Below, in pieces: positions 8,994 through 19,343 of a stretch of DNA of 64,000 bases. Under the pieces are notes generated by a model. It was not told the origin of the DNA, made no database searches, and saw only the letters and a list, made by a program, of their open reading frames with translations. Every line of letters begins with the position of its first letter. Within the stretch, counting starts at the first letter, position 1. Where the stretch lies: assembly GCA_022870745.1 (NCBI GenBank), contig CP085323.1, forward strand, positions 496,001 to 560,000. Direction: 5' to 3'. The position numbers were made by a program, and so were the translations under genes. Origin of the DNA: Silvibacterium acidisoli (lineage in GTDB: Bacteria > Acidobacteriota > Terriglobia > Terriglobales > Acidobacteriaceae).

Positions 8994-10142
8994 CTACCGT
9001 TTTCCGGCCAGATCCGGGAGCGGCTGCCGGCGTTCGACCTTACCGCTGGCTGCGCGTTCGTACTGCACAGGCCACGCACCGGGCTTGTGGAGAACCTCCG
9101 CCGCATGGAGCGGCCAGTACGGATTGCGTAGTAATTCCCGGGCCAGCAGAACGACATCTGCCTGTTCCGTTCTCACAATCTGGTCGGCCTGCTCGGGCGA
9201 GGTAATCATACCAACGGCCCCAGTCGGGATGCCCGCTTCACGCCGGATACGCTCTGCGAAGGCGACCTGGTAGCCCGCACCCACTGGAATCTGCTGACGC
9301 GGATCGTTTCCGCCTGACGAACAATCGATAAGGTCAATGCCTTCCTTGCTGACCAGCTTGGCGAAAGCCACGGAGTCATCTACGGTGAGACCGCCGGACG
9401 GCACTTCCGGCGAAGGCTCGACCCAATCCGTCGCCGAGATCCGCACCCATACCGGCAGCTCGGCGGGAAAAGCCTCACGAACCGCGCGAATGACTTCAAG
9501 GGGAAAGCGGGCACGGTTTTCGAGACTGCCTCCGTATTCATCGGTACGCAGGTTCGAAATCGGCGACAGAAACTCATGCATGAGATAACCGTGGGCACAG
9601 TGAACCTCTGCCAGGAGGAAACCGGCAGAGACGGCCCTTTGCGCCGCGGCGACAAAGTCGGCGATCACCTTGTCCATGCCTGCCCGATCGAGTGCTGCCG
9701 GCGTGGCATAGCTTTCCGCAAAGGCATTCGTCGACGGACCCACCGGCTGCCAGCCGCCTTCAGCCACGGGAACCGCCTGCATCGGTGTGTCCCACGGCTT
9801 GGCCATGCTTGCCTTGCGCCCGGCGTGGGCAAGTTGAACTCCAGGGACCGCTCCGTGCTCTTTGACGAAGGATGCGACCCGGGCCAGGGGTGCGATGTGA
9901 GCGTCGGACCAGATACCGAGATCTCCAGGCGTAATGCGCCCTTCAGGGCTGACTGCGGCCGCCTCTGTAAAGACGATCCCCGATCCACCTACGGCGCGGC
10001 TTCCCAGATGCACGAAGAGCCAGTCATTTGCGATGCCATCGTCATAGCTGTACTGGCACATGGGAGAAACAGCGATCCGGTTGGGAAAAGTGACGGAGCG
10101 CTGCGCGAGCGGAGAGAACAGGTGATTCGGGATAGACGCCAT
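8994..10142 (-). CDS. NADH:flavin oxidoreductase, old yellow enzyme family (YqjM-like)
   Basis: 382 residues from ATG 10142 ([14 protein letters not shown]); a longer frame exists but lacks the family N-terminus. An FMN-binding TIM barrel of the thermophilic-like OYE class: SPMCQYS places Cys29 and Tyr31 where YqjM has its redox-tuning Cys and active-site Tyr, VQLAHAGRK is the flavin loop, and [14 protein letters not shown] holds the substrate-binding His pair and Tyr. These enzymes reduce activated C=C bonds of enones, quinones or nitro compounds with NAD(P)H. Divergent from the flavin monooxygenase gene at 10245, with a 102-base shared upstream region. Confidence 0.93.
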   Translation of the reverse strand: MASIPNHLFSPLAQRSVTFPNRIAVSPMCQYSYDDGIANDWLFVHLGSRAVGGSGIVFTEAAAVSPEGRITPGDLGIWSDAHIAPLARVASFVKEHGAVPGVQLAHAGRKASMAKPWDTPMQAVPVAEGGWQPVGPSTNAFAESYATPAALDRAGMDKVIADFVAAAQRAVSAGFLLAEVHCAHGYLMHEFLSPISNLRTDEYGGSLENRARFPLEVIRAVREAFPAELPVWVRISATDWVEPSPEVPSGGLTVDDSVAFAKLVSKEGIDLIDCSSGGNDPRQQIPVGAGYQVAFAERIRREAGIPTGAVGMITSPEQADQIVRTEQADVVLLARELLRNPYWPLHAAEVLHKPGAWPVQYERAASGKVERRQPLPDLAGKR

Positions 10143-10244
10143 GGATCTTGGATGTTCGTCGTACTGCCTTGGGTTCGTGAAGAAATGACTCCTCCGCGCA
10201 CGGCATCCTCGCACCGATTCCGGCTCGTCCTACATCTAGTAGAT

Positions 10245-11297
10245 ATGCCCAATCACGAAACAGTCTCCCGCCTTGAGACCACCCCGCTCTCGATTCTCGA
10301 CCTTGCACACATCCGCCGCGGCGGCACCGCTGCCGATGCCTTTCGCGAATCGCTCGACCTGGCGCAGCATGCTGAGCAGTGGGGATACAAGCGTTTCTGG
10401 CTGGCCGAGCACCACAATATCTCCGGAGTGGCGTCTTCGGCGACTGCGGTGCTGATTGCGCATGTCGCCCAGGGAACAAGCTCGATCCGTGTCGGCTCGG
10501 GCGGCATCATGCTGCCGAACCACGCTCCGCTGGTGATCGCCGAGCAGTTCGGGACGCTCGAAACGCTCTTTCCCGGACGCATCGACCTCGGACTGGGACG
10601 CGCCCCCGGCGGTGACTTCGCCGTGATGCGGGCACTCCGCAAAAGCATGCAGGGCGGTGGACATGAAGATTTCCCGGCCATGCTCGAAGAGTTGCGCGGC
10701 TATCTTGCCGAAGCACAGGCCGGCCAACTGGTCACGGCCGTTCCCGGAGTCGGCACCAATATTCCGATCTGGCTTCTCGGCTCAAGCGGCTTCAGCGCCG
10801 CCCTTGCCGCCGAACTAGGCCTGCCCTTTGCCTTTGCCGGACATTTCCAACCGGACAACCTGCTGCCGGCGCTCGATATCTACAGGCGCAGCTTCAAGCC
10901 GTCGGCGATTCTCGACCGTCCTCATGCCATGACAGGCGTGCCGGTGATCGTGGCCGAAACAGATGAGGAAGCCCAGTATCTTGCCAGCACGCCCCAGCAG
11001 ATGTTCCTGAACCTGATTCGCAACCATCCCGGTCCGTTGCCGCCACCCGTCCGCGAGATCCAGTGGAGCGACGCCGAAGAGGATGCAGTCGGCTCGCGCT
11101 TCCGCGCAGCCATCTTCGGAAGCCCGGAAACGGTGCGTGCAAAATTCGAGAACTTCCTCAAGCTTACTCAGGTGGATGAAGCCATCGTTGTGACTCCGCT
11201 CTATGAGCATGCGGCGCGTCTACGCTCTTACGAATTGCTTGCCGGCCTGGCCGGATTGAGCAGGCCGCAGGAAGCCGCGCTTACGGCTCAGTCGTAA
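10245..11297 (+). CDS. LLM-class flavin-dependent oxidoreductase (luciferase-like)
   Basis: 350 residues from ATG 10245 ([23 protein letters not shown]). The open frame extends far upstream but only as a shadow of the divergent OYE gene. Family marks: [25 protein letters not shown] and [23 protein letters not shown], typical of the YhbW/MsnO8-like branch that starts PLSILDL. These use reduced FMN or F420 in oxygenation or dehydrogenation; the substrate is unknown. The 3' end overlaps the convergent membrane-protein gene by 17 bases, with no terminator between them. Confidence 0.9.
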   Translation: MPNHETVSRLETTPLSILDLAHIRRGGTAADAFRESLDLAQHAEQWGYKRFWLAEHHNISGVASSATAVLIAHVAQGTSSIRVGSGGIMLPNHAPLVIAEQFGTLETLFPGRIDLGLGRAPGGDFAVMRALRKSMQGGGHEDFPAMLEELRGYLAEAQAGQLVTAVPGVGTNIPIWLLGSSGFSAALAAELGLPFAFAGHFQPDNLLPALDIYRRSFKPSAILDRPHAMTGVPVIVAETDEEAQYLASTPQQMFLNLIRNHPGPLPPPVREIQWSDAEEDAVGSRFRAAIFGSPETVRAKFENFLKLTQVDEAIVVTPLYEHAARLRSYELLAGLAGLSRPQEAALTAQS

Positions 11298-12978
11298 CGC
11301 GAATCGCCTGCTCCATCGCCAGCGACTGCGGCGGACCGACAGCATGGTTGGCCGCAAGCACGCGGGTGATGGCGTCATGCTGGGGCGCGTCGCGACGCAC
11401 GAACCAGCATTCCCGGTCTCCCTGCCCATACTGCCAGTGCATACGCTGGCGGTGATATTCCGACCCGTACGACAGCAGCCATAATTCGTAACCGTCGCCA
11501 GTCGCACCGATGGTCAGGTTGCGCGTCATGTGCTTCCAGGTGCGTCCTGCAAAGGCGGCAGGCCAGTCTGGTTGAACGAGACAGCTTTCATCCGGATCGG
11601 GATGAAGGACGACGATCTCCGGGCGAAGATGCGTTACGTCGTCCGGCTGGATGAATCGATGCGCGAACTCGGCTGTATTCAGCCCCCAGGCATCGTAAAC
11701 CGTCCAGCCGGAGTAGTACGGCAAGAACCCTGCTTCGGTCACGAGCATGCTGCCTGGCTGCGGCAGTTTCCCTAACTCGGTGGCAATCTGCTTCACGTTC
11801 GTGAACTGCTCATCGCGAAAAGTTCTCAGTTCACGCGACAGAGGCATGGCAAAGAGCACCAGCCAGGCAACGAACGCAACGCGGAGGGCCTGCACCTTGC
11901 GCGGGCCGAAGCTCTGCCAGTTGAGAGCAAGCAGCAGTGCAGTCGCCAGCGGCAGGTAATAGTAGAAGCGGAAGCCTACATTCTGATCGAGCCGCATGGC
12001 CCAATAGAACATCGTGGGCACCAGCACCAGGCTCACCAGCAGGCGGCGATTCCAGCCCTCACGCCAGCGCACAAACGGCACCAGAACAACGGCTCCGAAA
12101 GCCAGAAAACTAAGGCTTCGCCGCACTGACTGAATCACCACCAGCCCGAGCGTACGCGGCGTAGTTCCCTTTACCAGGAAAGGCAGCGGGAACAGCCCCC
12201 CGAAGTAGTGCCAGCGCCAGAGAAAATACGTAACACCCGGCAGCACAAACCACAGCAGAACAGCAGGCACCGCGCGCCGGTTTTGCAAAATAAGAAACAG
12301 CAGCAGTGGCAAAACGAAGACCACGCCGTCCGGACGCATAAGGCACAGCACCAGTGCAGCCAGGGAGGCCGCGGCCGGGCGCTCGCGAACGGTAAACATC
12401 ACCAGAAGGCTCAACAGCAGCGCATCCGGCAGCACCGCAAACCCAAAGGCTGCAGCAAAGATCTGCGGAAACAAAGCCGCCGCACCGGTAACGGCCAGCA
12501 GGCCACCGGCAGTGGCTCGCACGCCTGCCAGCCGGGCCAGCACAAGCCCCAGCAGCAACAGGCACACGATGTTAGACAGCGCACAGAACCAAAAGGGAGC
12601 AACGCCGATCTTCTGCGCCGCGGCCACCATGATCATCCATGCGAAGTCAGTTGCGCCCTCGGCATGCGGACCGTAGGTGAGAAAAGTAATCGCTCCATGC
12701 TGCGCGAGGTTACGACTGTACTGCAGCAGGATGACCGCATCCTCGGAAGGGAGAAAAAAATGTGGAGTGATCGCAAGGCAGATCAGAGCAATGACTCCGT
12801 ATAGCTGCAACAGCAAAAGCATCGTGCGATCAATGACTTTCAGACCGTTCGCGCGCAACTGATTTTCATCCCCTGCGATCAACTGCTCTCCTGCCTGACT
12901 AAGGTACCGAAAATACAACCCCGGTTTGTGGCCAAACTTCCTCTTCAGGGTATATGGTGATCTGTCGCATTGCGCCAT
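11281..12978 (-). CDS. Polytopic membrane protein, GT-C glycosyltransferase-like
   Basis: Up to 565 residues with about ten hydrophobic segments in the first ~400 and a soluble C-terminal part. [20 protein letters not shown] (Glu79-Asp80 in the first outer loop) resembles the acidic motif of GT-C lipid-linked glycosyltransferases such as the AftB/PMT type, suggesting sugar transfer from a polyprenyl donor outside the inner membrane. The start is uncertain: no Shine-Dalgarno precedes ATG 12978, and ATG 12822 (MLLLLQLYG), just before the first membrane span, may be the real one. The acceptor is unknown. Confidence 0.7.
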   Translation of the reverse strand: MAQCDRSPYTLKRKFGHKPGLYFRYLSQAGEQLIAGDENQLRANGLKVIDRTMLLLLQLYGVIALICLAITPHFFLPSEDAVILLQYSRNLAQHGAITFLTYGPHAEGATDFAWMIMVAAAQKIGVAPFWFCALSNIVCLLLLGLVLARLAGVRATAGGLLAVTGAAALFPQIFAAAFGFAVLPDALLLSLLVMFTVRERPAAASLAALVLCLMRPDGVVFVLPLLLFLILQNRRAVPAVLLWFVLPGVTYFLWRWHYFGGLFPLPFLVKGTTPRTLGLVVIQSVRRSLSFLAFGAVVLVPFVRWREGWNRRLLVSLVLVPTMFYWAMRLDQNVGFRFYYYLPLATALLLALNWQSFGPRKVQALRVAFVAWLVLFAMPLSRELRTFRDEQFTNVKQIATELGKLPQPGSMLVTEAGFLPYYSGWTVYDAWGLNTAEFAHRFIQPDDVTHLRPEIVVLHPDPDESCLVQPDWPAAFAGRTWKHMTRNLTIGATGDGYELWLLSYGSEYHRQRMHWQYGQGDRECWFVRRDAPQHDAITRVLAANHAVGPPQSLAMEQAIRVTTEP

Positions 12979-13020
12979 ATTCGCTGCAAGAGAGCGTCAT
13001 GCGTCAACGGAGTTTTGTAG

Positions 13021-14118
13021 ATGCGTTCCACCCTGTTGCATCCGGAAGTCACCACCGAAAAAAACTTTCTCTCCCCCCAAGGCACAGATTTCATCGAGTT
13101 CTATGCAGGCAACGCACGGCAGGCGGCGTTCTACTACCGCTCGGCATTTGGCATGTGCATTGTTGCGTATTCCGGCCCTGAAACCGGGCAGCTTGATCGC
13201 GTCTCTTATGTGCTTCAGCAGGGCGCGGTCCGCTTCGTCATCACTGGAACGCTTCGCGCCGATGACGAGATCGCACACCATGTTCATCGCCACGGAGACA
13301 GCGTCGCCAATATTGCCTTCACTGTCGAGGACGCCCGCCAGAGCTGGAAGGAAACCATCCGTCGCGGGGCGCGCAGCGTGCATGAGCCGCACGAACTGCG
13401 GGACGAGTTTGGCTCCGTAAAGACCGCATCCATTGCCGCATTCGGCGAAACGATACATACCTTCGTCGAGCGTTCGAACTATGATGGCCCATTCCTGCCC
13501 GGATACCAGGCGCTTGAAGTGGATTCCGAGGATCAGGTCGCACCGCTCACCGCCGTCGATCACATCTCCGCTGACGTGGGGTGGAATGAGAAGAACCGCT
13601 GGGTCGATTTCTACGCCACCAGCATGGGTTTTTCGCCCTACCTGCAGAACACCGTGTTCAGGCCGGCATCGACAACTCCCCGCATCATGGCCGACGGTGC
13701 AGGCAACGTAAAGATCTCCATCAGCGAGCCGGTCGAGGGCCCCTCGCGTTCGCATGTCGAGGAATATCTCGAGTACAACCACGGCGCAGGCGTACAGCAC
13801 ATCGCACTTGCCACCGGAGACATCCTCACGACGGTCAAAGAAATGCGCGGCCGCGGTGTCGAATTCCTCAGGGTCAGTGACGCATATTACGAAACGCTGA
13901 ACCGGCAGCCGGCCGGCATCGAAGAGTCCATCGAGGAGCTGCGACAGAACCACATTCTTGCGGAAGCCGATGAAGAAGGGTATGTGCTGCAGGCCTTCAC
14001 GCGTCCCATAGAAGACAGGCCGACGCTGATCTTCGAAATCATCCAGCGAAAGGGCAGCAGGGGGTTTGGGCGGGAGGACAGTGACGCCCTCTTCCAAGCC
14101 ATTACCAACGAAAAGTAA
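13021..14118 (+). CDS. hppD: 4-hydroxyphenylpyruvate dioxygenase
   Basis: 365 residues, ATG preceded by CGGAG. Converts 4-hydroxyphenylpyruvate to homogentisate in tyrosine degradation using Fe(II) and O2. The protein has two VOC domains; the three iron ligands are recognisable as His181 (AVDHIS), His260 (VQHIAL) and Glu339 (IFEIIQR), followed by the family C-terminus GSRGFG and ALFQAI. Length is normal. No homogentisate dioxygenase or fumarylacetoacetase lies next to it, so the pathway must be completed elsewhere. Confidence 0.95.
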   Translation: MRSTLLHPEVTTEKNFLSPQGTDFIEFYAGNARQAAFYYRSAFGMCIVAYSGPETGQLDRVSYVLQQGAVRFVITGTLRADDEIAHHVHRHGDSVANIAFTVEDARQSWKETIRRGARSVHEPHELRDEFGSVKTASIAAFGETIHTFVERSNYDGPFLPGYQALEVDSEDQVAPLTAVDHISADVGWNEKNRWVDFYATSMGFSPYLQNTVFRPASTTPRIMADGAGNVKISISEPVEGPSRSHVEEYLEYNHGAGVQHIALATGDILTTVKEMRGRGVEFLRVSDAYYETLNRQPAGIEESIEELRQNHILAEADEEGYVLQAFTRPIEDRPTLIFEIIQRKGSRGFGREDSDALFQAITNEK

Positions 14119-14124
14119 CCGAAA

Positions 14125-14307
14125 TTATTCGTCGGAATCGAGCGAAGGGTCTGCATTGATGCGCTTGCGCGCGTAATGCAGACTCGGCGAAGAGGTCATC
14201 AGCCGCTGACGGCGGCGATGGCGGCGGAACATCAGCAGAACACGCCCGAGCAGGACAAGAACCACGCAGGCTACAACGATCGTCGCATACAGTGCAGTGT
14301 GGTTCAT
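14125..14307 (-). CDS. Small single-span membrane protein
   Basis: 60 residues. MNHTALYATIVVACVVLVLLGRVLLMF forms one transmembrane helix, followed by a strongly basic stretch (RRHRRRQR) and an acidic tail (DSDE), which predicts N-out/C-in topology. AAGGGG lies six bases before ATG 14307, supporting translation. It is convergent with hppD (six-base gap) and downstream of another membrane-protein gene. No family recognised. Confidence 0.55.
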   Translation of the reverse strand: MNHTALYATIVVACVVLVLLGRVLLMFRRHRRRQRLMTSSPSLHYARKRINADPSLDSDE

Positions 14308-14383
14308 TCTGGCCCCTTGCTCTTCATTTTAACCGTATTCAAAGGCAAAAATATCACCCGGGCAGGTAACGGAAGTACAACGG

Positions 14384-15097
14384 TCAGTCGGCGACCATCA
14401 GCTCACCCGGCAGAATCGGGCGCGTTCTGGGCAATTGCCCCAGCGCAGCCAGGATCCCCATCATAACCAGCACGCCCGAATAGACGGCCAGCTTCACGAT
14501 GTCGGTCATGTGCGTCCGGGGCAGCGTCTTCCAAAGTACCAGCAGAACGACCTGTCCGGCTGTTACCGCCCAGACCGTTCCGTAGAAATAGCGGCGCTCC
14601 CAGCCCTCGCCCTTCGTGGATCGCCGCACGCGCGGCAGCACTCCGAAGAGGCCGAGCAGGATCACGGTAATGCAGATAGGCGTGTATCCATGCGCATAGA
14701 TCTGCTTCAGGTACCACTTGCCGGTCACGATCGCCACCGCCAGGCCGATCCAGTTCAGGATGGCGAAGTTCAGCAGTGCATTCCAGGCAAAGGTGTAGCA
14801 GACGCGGCGGTAGAGCGGATTCGGACGGTCCTCGGTGAAACGAAGGATGTAAGGTGCAGGCTCGGAGCCCGGCAGCTGCCCGCAGAGGGCGGCGATGCCT
14901 GTCCCGAGGAGCACCACGCCCAGCCAGATGAGGTTGCCTACACTGCCGCCATGCTCGAAGAGCGCGAAGGTCATGGGACCCGGCGCGAGAAAGAAAACCC
15001 AGATCCAGATGGGCCAGTGCGCTGCGCGGTAATAGCGTTTGTTGCGCGTGCGCATTTTGCGCGCGTCGGCGTATTCCACTTTCACGGAGTAGGCCAT
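14384..15097 (-). CDS. Conserved-looking multi-span membrane protein of unknown function
   Basis: 237 residues with about six hydrophobic helices (for example WIWVFFLAPGPMTFALF, LIWLGVVLLGTGIAALCG, ICITVILLGLFGVLP and a C-terminal LVMMGILAALG) separated by basic loops. No family is recognised. It starts five bases after the HAD-phosphatase stop and has no Shine-Dalgarno of its own, so it is probably translated by coupling and co-transcribed with that gene. Confidence 0.65.
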   Translation of the reverse strand: MAYSVKVEYADARKMRTRNKRYYRAAHWPIWIWVFFLAPGPMTFALFEHGGSVGNLIWLGVVLLGTGIAALCGQLPGSEPAPYILRFTEDRPNPLYRRVCYTFAWNALLNFAILNWIGLAVAIVTGKWYLKQIYAHGYTPICITVILLGLFGVLPRVRRSTKGEGWERRYFYGTVWAVTAGQVVLLVLWKTLPRTHMTDIVKLAVYSGVLVMMGILAALGQLPRTRPILPGELMVAD

Positions 15098-15102
15098 GGT
15101 CG

Positions 15103-15774
15103 TTAGTCGGCCATTACGCCGCGTGCAACTGGCTCAAACTCCAGCTCGAGCGTGTCGCCGACAACGGTGAAGGTCACATCTTCGAGCGAATTCACGATCC
15201 AGTCTGCAGCAGCCAGCGCATCGACGGAATGCGAGAAGAGCGTCGCCAGCACCTTGCAACCGGCGGCCTGCCCAGCCTTCGCGCCCGAGCCGGAGTCCTC
15301 GATTACCAGGCACTCTTCAGGACGCAGCCCCAGCAGCTCCGCGCCGCGAATATACGGCTCCGGATGAGGCTTGCCGTTCGTGACCATGTCCGCGGTAATG
15401 ATGTGCTCGGGCCTGGCGATGCCCGCGTGCGCGAGGCGCGCTTCGGTCAGGCGTCGGGTCGCCGAGGTCACAATCGTCCAGAAGCGCTGCGGCAGCAGCT
15501 CGAGCAGGTTTTCAATACCCGCAAGCACCTTCAGATCATCCATGTCGGCGACCTCAAGGTCTTCGATTACCTTGAGTTCGTCCAGGTCGTCCAGGTCAGG
15601 ACGCAGGAACCTCACCGTCTCGATGGCGCGCTTGCCGTGAGCCGTCTTAATGGCCGTGGCGGCGTCGACGCCGCGCATCTCTCCCCACTTCGCCCAGCTG
15701 CGCTCGACCGAACCCAGCGAGCTGATCAGAACCCCATCCATGTCAAAAAGAATGCCGCGGATCGAAACCTTCAT
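15103..15774 (-). CDS. HAD superfamily phosphatase (sugar-phosphatase-like)
   Basis: 223 residues. HAD motifs are complete: DMDGV (nucleophile Asp11, acid/base Asp13), TSATRR (motif II), the lysine in NGKPHPEPY (motif III) and VIEDSGSGAKAG (motif IV). The helical cap between motifs I and II matches beta-phosphoglucomutase/DOG1-type phosphatases that act on small sugar phosphates. A GGAGG sits only one base before ATG 15774, unusually close, yet no better start exists before motif I. First gene of a two-gene operon with the membrane protein at 14384. Confidence 0.88.
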   Translation of the reverse strand: MKVSIRGILFDMDGVLISSLGSVERSWAKWGEMRGVDAATAIKTAHGKRAIETVRFLRPDLDDLDELKVIEDLEVADMDDLKVLAGIENLLELLPQRFWTIVTSATRRLTEARLAHAGIARPEHIITADMVTNGKPHPEPYIRGAELLGLRPEECLVIEDSGSGAKAGQAAGCKVLATLFSHSVDALAAADWIVNSLEDVTFTVVGDTLELEFEPVARGVMAD

Positions 15775-15856
15775 GCCTCCAGATTAGCAGCTACCCACCG
15801 GCCGCCCAGCATTTATGCTGATTCGATATACCTGCTGCCCTGCTCGAGGAGAACGC

Positions 15857-17773
15857 ATGAGTCATCCCCGCCATCTGGCCCGCTGCCTTGCCGCAGCCAC
15901 CCTTGCCCTCACCTTTATCGGCTCCGCAGCCATCGGGCAGGAAGCCGATATCCCCTCCAAATTCACCGCTCCGCGCGAAGGCTATGACTACATCAAGCGC
16001 GTGGAGATGGTGCCCATGCGCGACGGCGTGAAGCTTTACACCGTGATCGTGATCCCGAAGAACGCCACGCACGCGCCGATCCTGCTGACGCGCACGCCCT
16101 ACAACGCCGCCGGACGCGCCGCCCGCAACGAATCTCCGCACATGCTCGATGAGCTGCCGCAGGGCGATGACGTCTTCGTCCAGGCCGGATACATCCGCGT
16201 CTTCCAGGATGTTCGCGGCAAGTACGGCTCTGAAGGGAAGTATTTAATGACGCCACCTCCGCGCGGCCCGCTCAACGCGAGCAACGTCGACGACACCACC
16301 GACGCCTACGACACCATCGACTGGCTGGTGAAGAACATCTCGCAGACCAACGGCAAAGTCGGCATGCTCGGCTCATCGTACGAAGGCTTCACCGTCGTGA
16401 TGGCGCTCATAGATCCGCACCCGGCGCTCAAGGTCGCCGCGCCCGAAAGCCCAATGGTCGATGGCTGGATGGGCGACGACTGGTTCCACTACGGAGCCTT
16501 CCGCCAGCCCAACCTCGACTACTTCATCGGGCAGACTGCAAAGCAGGGTAAGGGCGAGAACATTCCCCGCGAGGGCCTCGACGACTACACCAACTTCCTG
16601 CGCGTCGGCTCTGCCGGAGACTTCGCCCGCCGCGGCGGTCTCGACCAGCTTCCCTTCTGGAAGAAGGTCGAAGCGCATCCTGCTTACGACGAGTTCTGGC
16701 AGGGTCAGGCGCTCGATCACATCATGGCCAAGGTGCCGCTGAAGGTTCCAACCATGTGGCTGCAGGGTCTATGGGACCAGGAAGATATGTGGGGCGCGAT
16801 CCACAGCTACGAGGCCGTCGAACCCAAGGATACCCACAACGACAGGAACTACCTCGTGATGGGTCCATGGCGTCACAGCCAGGTCAACTACGACGGCTAC
16901 TCGCTCGGGCCGCTGCTCTGGGATGGCAACACGACCTATCAGTTTCGCCGCGACGTGCTGCTTCCCTTCTTCAACCAATATCTTCTGGATGGAGCACCCA
17001 AAGCGGACACGCCGCCCGTCTTCATCTACAACACCGGCGAAAATCACTGGGACAAGCTGAAGTCCTGGCCACTGAGCTGCGATGGCAAGTGCGAGCACAA
17101 GCCGAAGCCGCTGTATCTCTCGGCTGACGGAGCGCTCTCCTTCGACGCTCCTGCTGACGGCACAGTCAAGTTCGATGAATATGTCTCGGACCCTGCGAAG
17201 CCTGTTCCCTATCGTCCGCGCCCGGTGATCTCGAGCGACGGCGCAGCCTGGCAGCAGTGGCTGGTCGACGACCAGCGCTTCGTCGACGGACGCCCCGACG
17301 TGCTCACCTACATCAGCGAACCGCTGACCAGGCCGCTGCGGCTGAGCGGACGCCCCGAGGTCAACCTTTATGCGTCTACATCCGGGACCGACAGCGACTG
17401 GGTAGTGAAGCTGATCGACGTCTATCCGGACACTGTGCCGTCGCAGCCGAACATGGGCGGCTATGAGCTGCCCATCTCGCTCGACATCTTCCGCGGCCGC
17501 TACCGCGAGAGCTTTGAGCATCCCGAGGCCATCGCCGCCGGCAAGCCGCTGCTCTATAAGTTCGGCCTGCCCACCGTGAACCACGTCATCAAGCCCGGAC
17601 ACCGCATCATGGTGCAGGTGCAGTCGTCGCTCTTCCCGCTCTACGACCGCAATCCGCAGACGTACGTTCCGAACATCTTCGATGCGAAGCCTGCCGACTA
17701 TCAGAAGGCCACGCAGCGCGTCTGGCATACACCCGGTACGGCGAGCTTCATCAGCCTGCCTGTAGTCCCGTAA
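15857..17773 (+). CDS. Secreted alpha-amino-acid ester hydrolase / CocE-NonD family hydrolase
   Basis: 638 residues from ATG 15857 (GAGGAG five bases upstream); begins with a signal peptide ending near IGQEAD. The alpha/beta-hydrolase fold contains LGSSYEG (nucleophile Ser174), LWDQED (Asp307, Glu309, Asp310) and GPWRH (His340), then a jelly-roll C-terminal domain. Tyr82, Tyr175 and Asp208 are also present. From memory these positions match the triad, oxyanion tyrosines and acidic cluster of characterised alpha-amino-acid ester hydrolases, which hydrolyse or transfer esters and amides with a free alpha-amino group, including beta-lactams. Natural role unknown; probably periplasmic. Confidence 0.9.
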   Translation: MSHPRHLARCLAAATLALTFIGSAAIGQEADIPSKFTAPREGYDYIKRVEMVPMRDGVKLYTVIVIPKNATHAPILLTRTPYNAAGRAARNESPHMLDELPQGDDVFVQAGYIRVFQDVRGKYGSEGKYLMTPPPRGPLNASNVDDTTDAYDTIDWLVKNISQTNGKVGMLGSSYEGFTVVMALIDPHPALKVAAPESPMVDGWMGDDWFHYGAFRQPNLDYFIGQTAKQGKGENIPREGLDDYTNFLRVGSAGDFARRGGLDQLPFWKKVEAHPAYDEFWQGQALDHIMAKVPLKVPTMWLQGLWDQEDMWGAIHSYEAVEPKDTHNDRNYLVMGPWRHSQVNYDGYSLGPLLWDGNTTYQFRRDVLLPFFNQYLLDGAPKADTPPVFIYNTGENHWDKLKSWPLSCDGKCEHKPKPLYLSADGALSFDAPADGTVKFDEYVSDPAKPVPYRPRPVISSDGAAWQQWLVDDQRFVDGRPDVLTYISEPLTRPLRLSGRPEVNLYASTSGTDSDWVVKLIDVYPDTVPSQPNMGGYELPISLDIFRGRYRESFEHPEAIAAGKPLLYKFGLPTVNHVIKPGHRIMVQVQSSLFPLYDRNPQTYVPNIFDAKPADYQKATQRVWHTPGTASFISLPVVP

Positions 17774-17776
17774 TCC

Positions 17777-17809
17777 GAATGGCTGCGGCGGCGGCCGTCG
17801 CAGCCATTC
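17777..17809 (+). terminator. Stem-loop after hydrolase gene (possible terminator)
   Basis: Eleven-base perfect stem (GAATGGCTGCG with CGCAGCCATTC) four bases after the stop. It lacks a T-tract, so termination is a guess. Confidence 0.45.
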
Positions 17810-17896
17810 ACGGAAAATTCACGAGCGAAAGCCCATTCCTTTAAGACTCCTGAACGCTTGCCTCCTTACAATCGCGCGTCAGGAGGAAATACCCAC

Positions 17897-19321
17897 GTGA
17901 AACGTACCCCCAACGCTCTGCTTCCCGCTGCTGCTGTATTTTCCGTACTCTCCCTCGGCCTGATGAATGCACCGGCCGCCCATGCCCAGACGCTTCCCCT
18001 GATCGCCGTTGGCACCCTCGACCAGTCCCGCGCCGGTTCCTTTGCCGATCTCTCCGGCCTCAAGTACACGCTGGAAAATGGTGTGCCCGCGAACAACTTG
18101 GGCGGCTTCGGTTCAGCCATTGCCTACGCGTCGGGAAACACCTTCCTCGCGCTGCCTGATCGCGGCCCCAATGCGGTGTCGTTCAACTCTGCGATCGACG
18201 ATACGGTCAGCTACGTGAACCGCTTCCACACGATCACGATGAACCTTTCGCCGAACAAGAGCGGCAGCGGACTGCCTTACACGCTCACTCCCGAGCTGCG
18301 GGAAACGACGTTGCTCTGGAGCCTGTCGCCGCTCGTCTATGGCAGCGGTGAAGGCCTCGACGTGGGCTCGGGTGCGCCCAAGATCAACAACTACTTCCAG
18401 CATTTCTTTACCGGGCGCTCAGACAACTTCAACCCCAAGCGCAACTCGGGCGATCCCAACGATGCCCGTTTCGATTCGGAAGGCATGCGGCTCTCGAATG
18501 ACGGGCGCAAGGTTTACATCTCCGACGAATACGGCCCATACGTCTACGAGTTCGATCGCGCCACGGGACTGCGCCTGCGCTCCTTCAAGCTGCCGAAGGC
18601 GTTCTACGTGACGAATCTCAGCCCGGTGGGTGACACCGAAATTGCCGACAACGCCATCGGCCGCACCGCCAACAAGGGCATGGAAGGCCTGGCGATCACC
18701 CCCGACGGCCGCACGCTGGTAGGCATCATGCAGAACGCCCTCATCCAGGACGCGAACGAGGGTGGCGATGCGGCAAACCTGCTGCGCCTTGTCACCATCG
18801 ACATCGCTTCCGGACGCGTGACACACCAGTTCGGCTACCTGCTGACCAAGGGCAGCGGAGTCAGCGAAATGGTCGCGCTCAACAATCACGAGTTCCTAGT
18901 CGATGAGCGCGACGGCCACGGCCGCGCCGACGCCAGCAACGCCAAGGTCAAGCAGCTCTTCAAGATCGATCTTGACAAGGCAACCGACATCGGCGAGATG
19001 GACGGAACGACTGCCGCCCAGCACACCGTGGCCAAGACCCTCTTCGTCGATCTCGTGAAGTCGATGGAGGCAGGCGGATTCTCAGCGGCTGAGATTCCGG
19101 CAAAGATCGAAGGCGTAGCCTTCGGAGCGGATCTCAAGGAAGGCAAGTCGACCGTTCACACCCTCTGGATCGCCAACGACAACGACTTCCTCGAAACGGT
19201 TCTGGATGCGAACGGCAACACCATCGCCAACCCGAACCAGTTCTTCGTCTTCACCTTTACTGACGCCGACCTCGGCGGCTCAAAGTTCGTGCCGCAGGAC
19301 TTCGACCGCTCCTGCCGGTAG
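17897..19321 (+). CDS. Secreted esterase-like protein of the phytase-like (PF13449) family
   Basis: 474 residues from GTG 17897, which follows AGGAGG by ten bases and begins a signal peptide (KRTPNALLPAAAVF, cleavage near AHAQ). The body carries beta-propeller-type phrases of the esterase-like activity of phytase family: GGFGSAIAY, LALPDRGPNA, DSEGMRLS, YISDEYGPYVYEFD and NKGMEGLAI. Members are secreted hydrolases of poorly defined substrate. The FVFTF ending of the propeller is intact, so the gene looks complete. It stands alone between hairpins. Confidence 0.82.
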   Translation: MKRTPNALLPAAAVFSVLSLGLMNAPAAHAQTLPLIAVGTLDQSRAGSFADLSGLKYTLENGVPANNLGGFGSAIAYASGNTFLALPDRGPNAVSFNSAIDDTVSYVNRFHTITMNLSPNKSGSGLPYTLTPELRETTLLWSLSPLVYGSGEGLDVGSGAPKINNYFQHFFTGRSDNFNPKRNSGDPNDARFDSEGMRLSNDGRKVYISDEYGPYVYEFDRATGLRLRSFKLPKAFYVTNLSPVGDTEIADNAIGRTANKGMEGLAITPDGRTLVGIMQNALIQDANEGGDAANLLRLVTIDIASGRVTHQFGYLLTKGSGVSEMVALNNHEFLVDERDGHGRADASNAKVKQLFKIDLDKATDIGEMDGTTAAQHTVAKTLFVDLVKSMEAGGFSAAEIPAKIEGVAFGADLKEGKSTVHTLWIANDNDFLETVLDANGNTIANPNQFFVFTFTDADLGGSKFVPQDFDRSCR

Positions 19322-19343
19322 TTCATCCCCTTCACGAAAGACC

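Noticed and set aside
9576-10244. Upstream extension of the luciferase-like gene
   Set aside because: It runs antisense through the divergent OYE gene; the family start is [10 protein letters not shown] at 10245.
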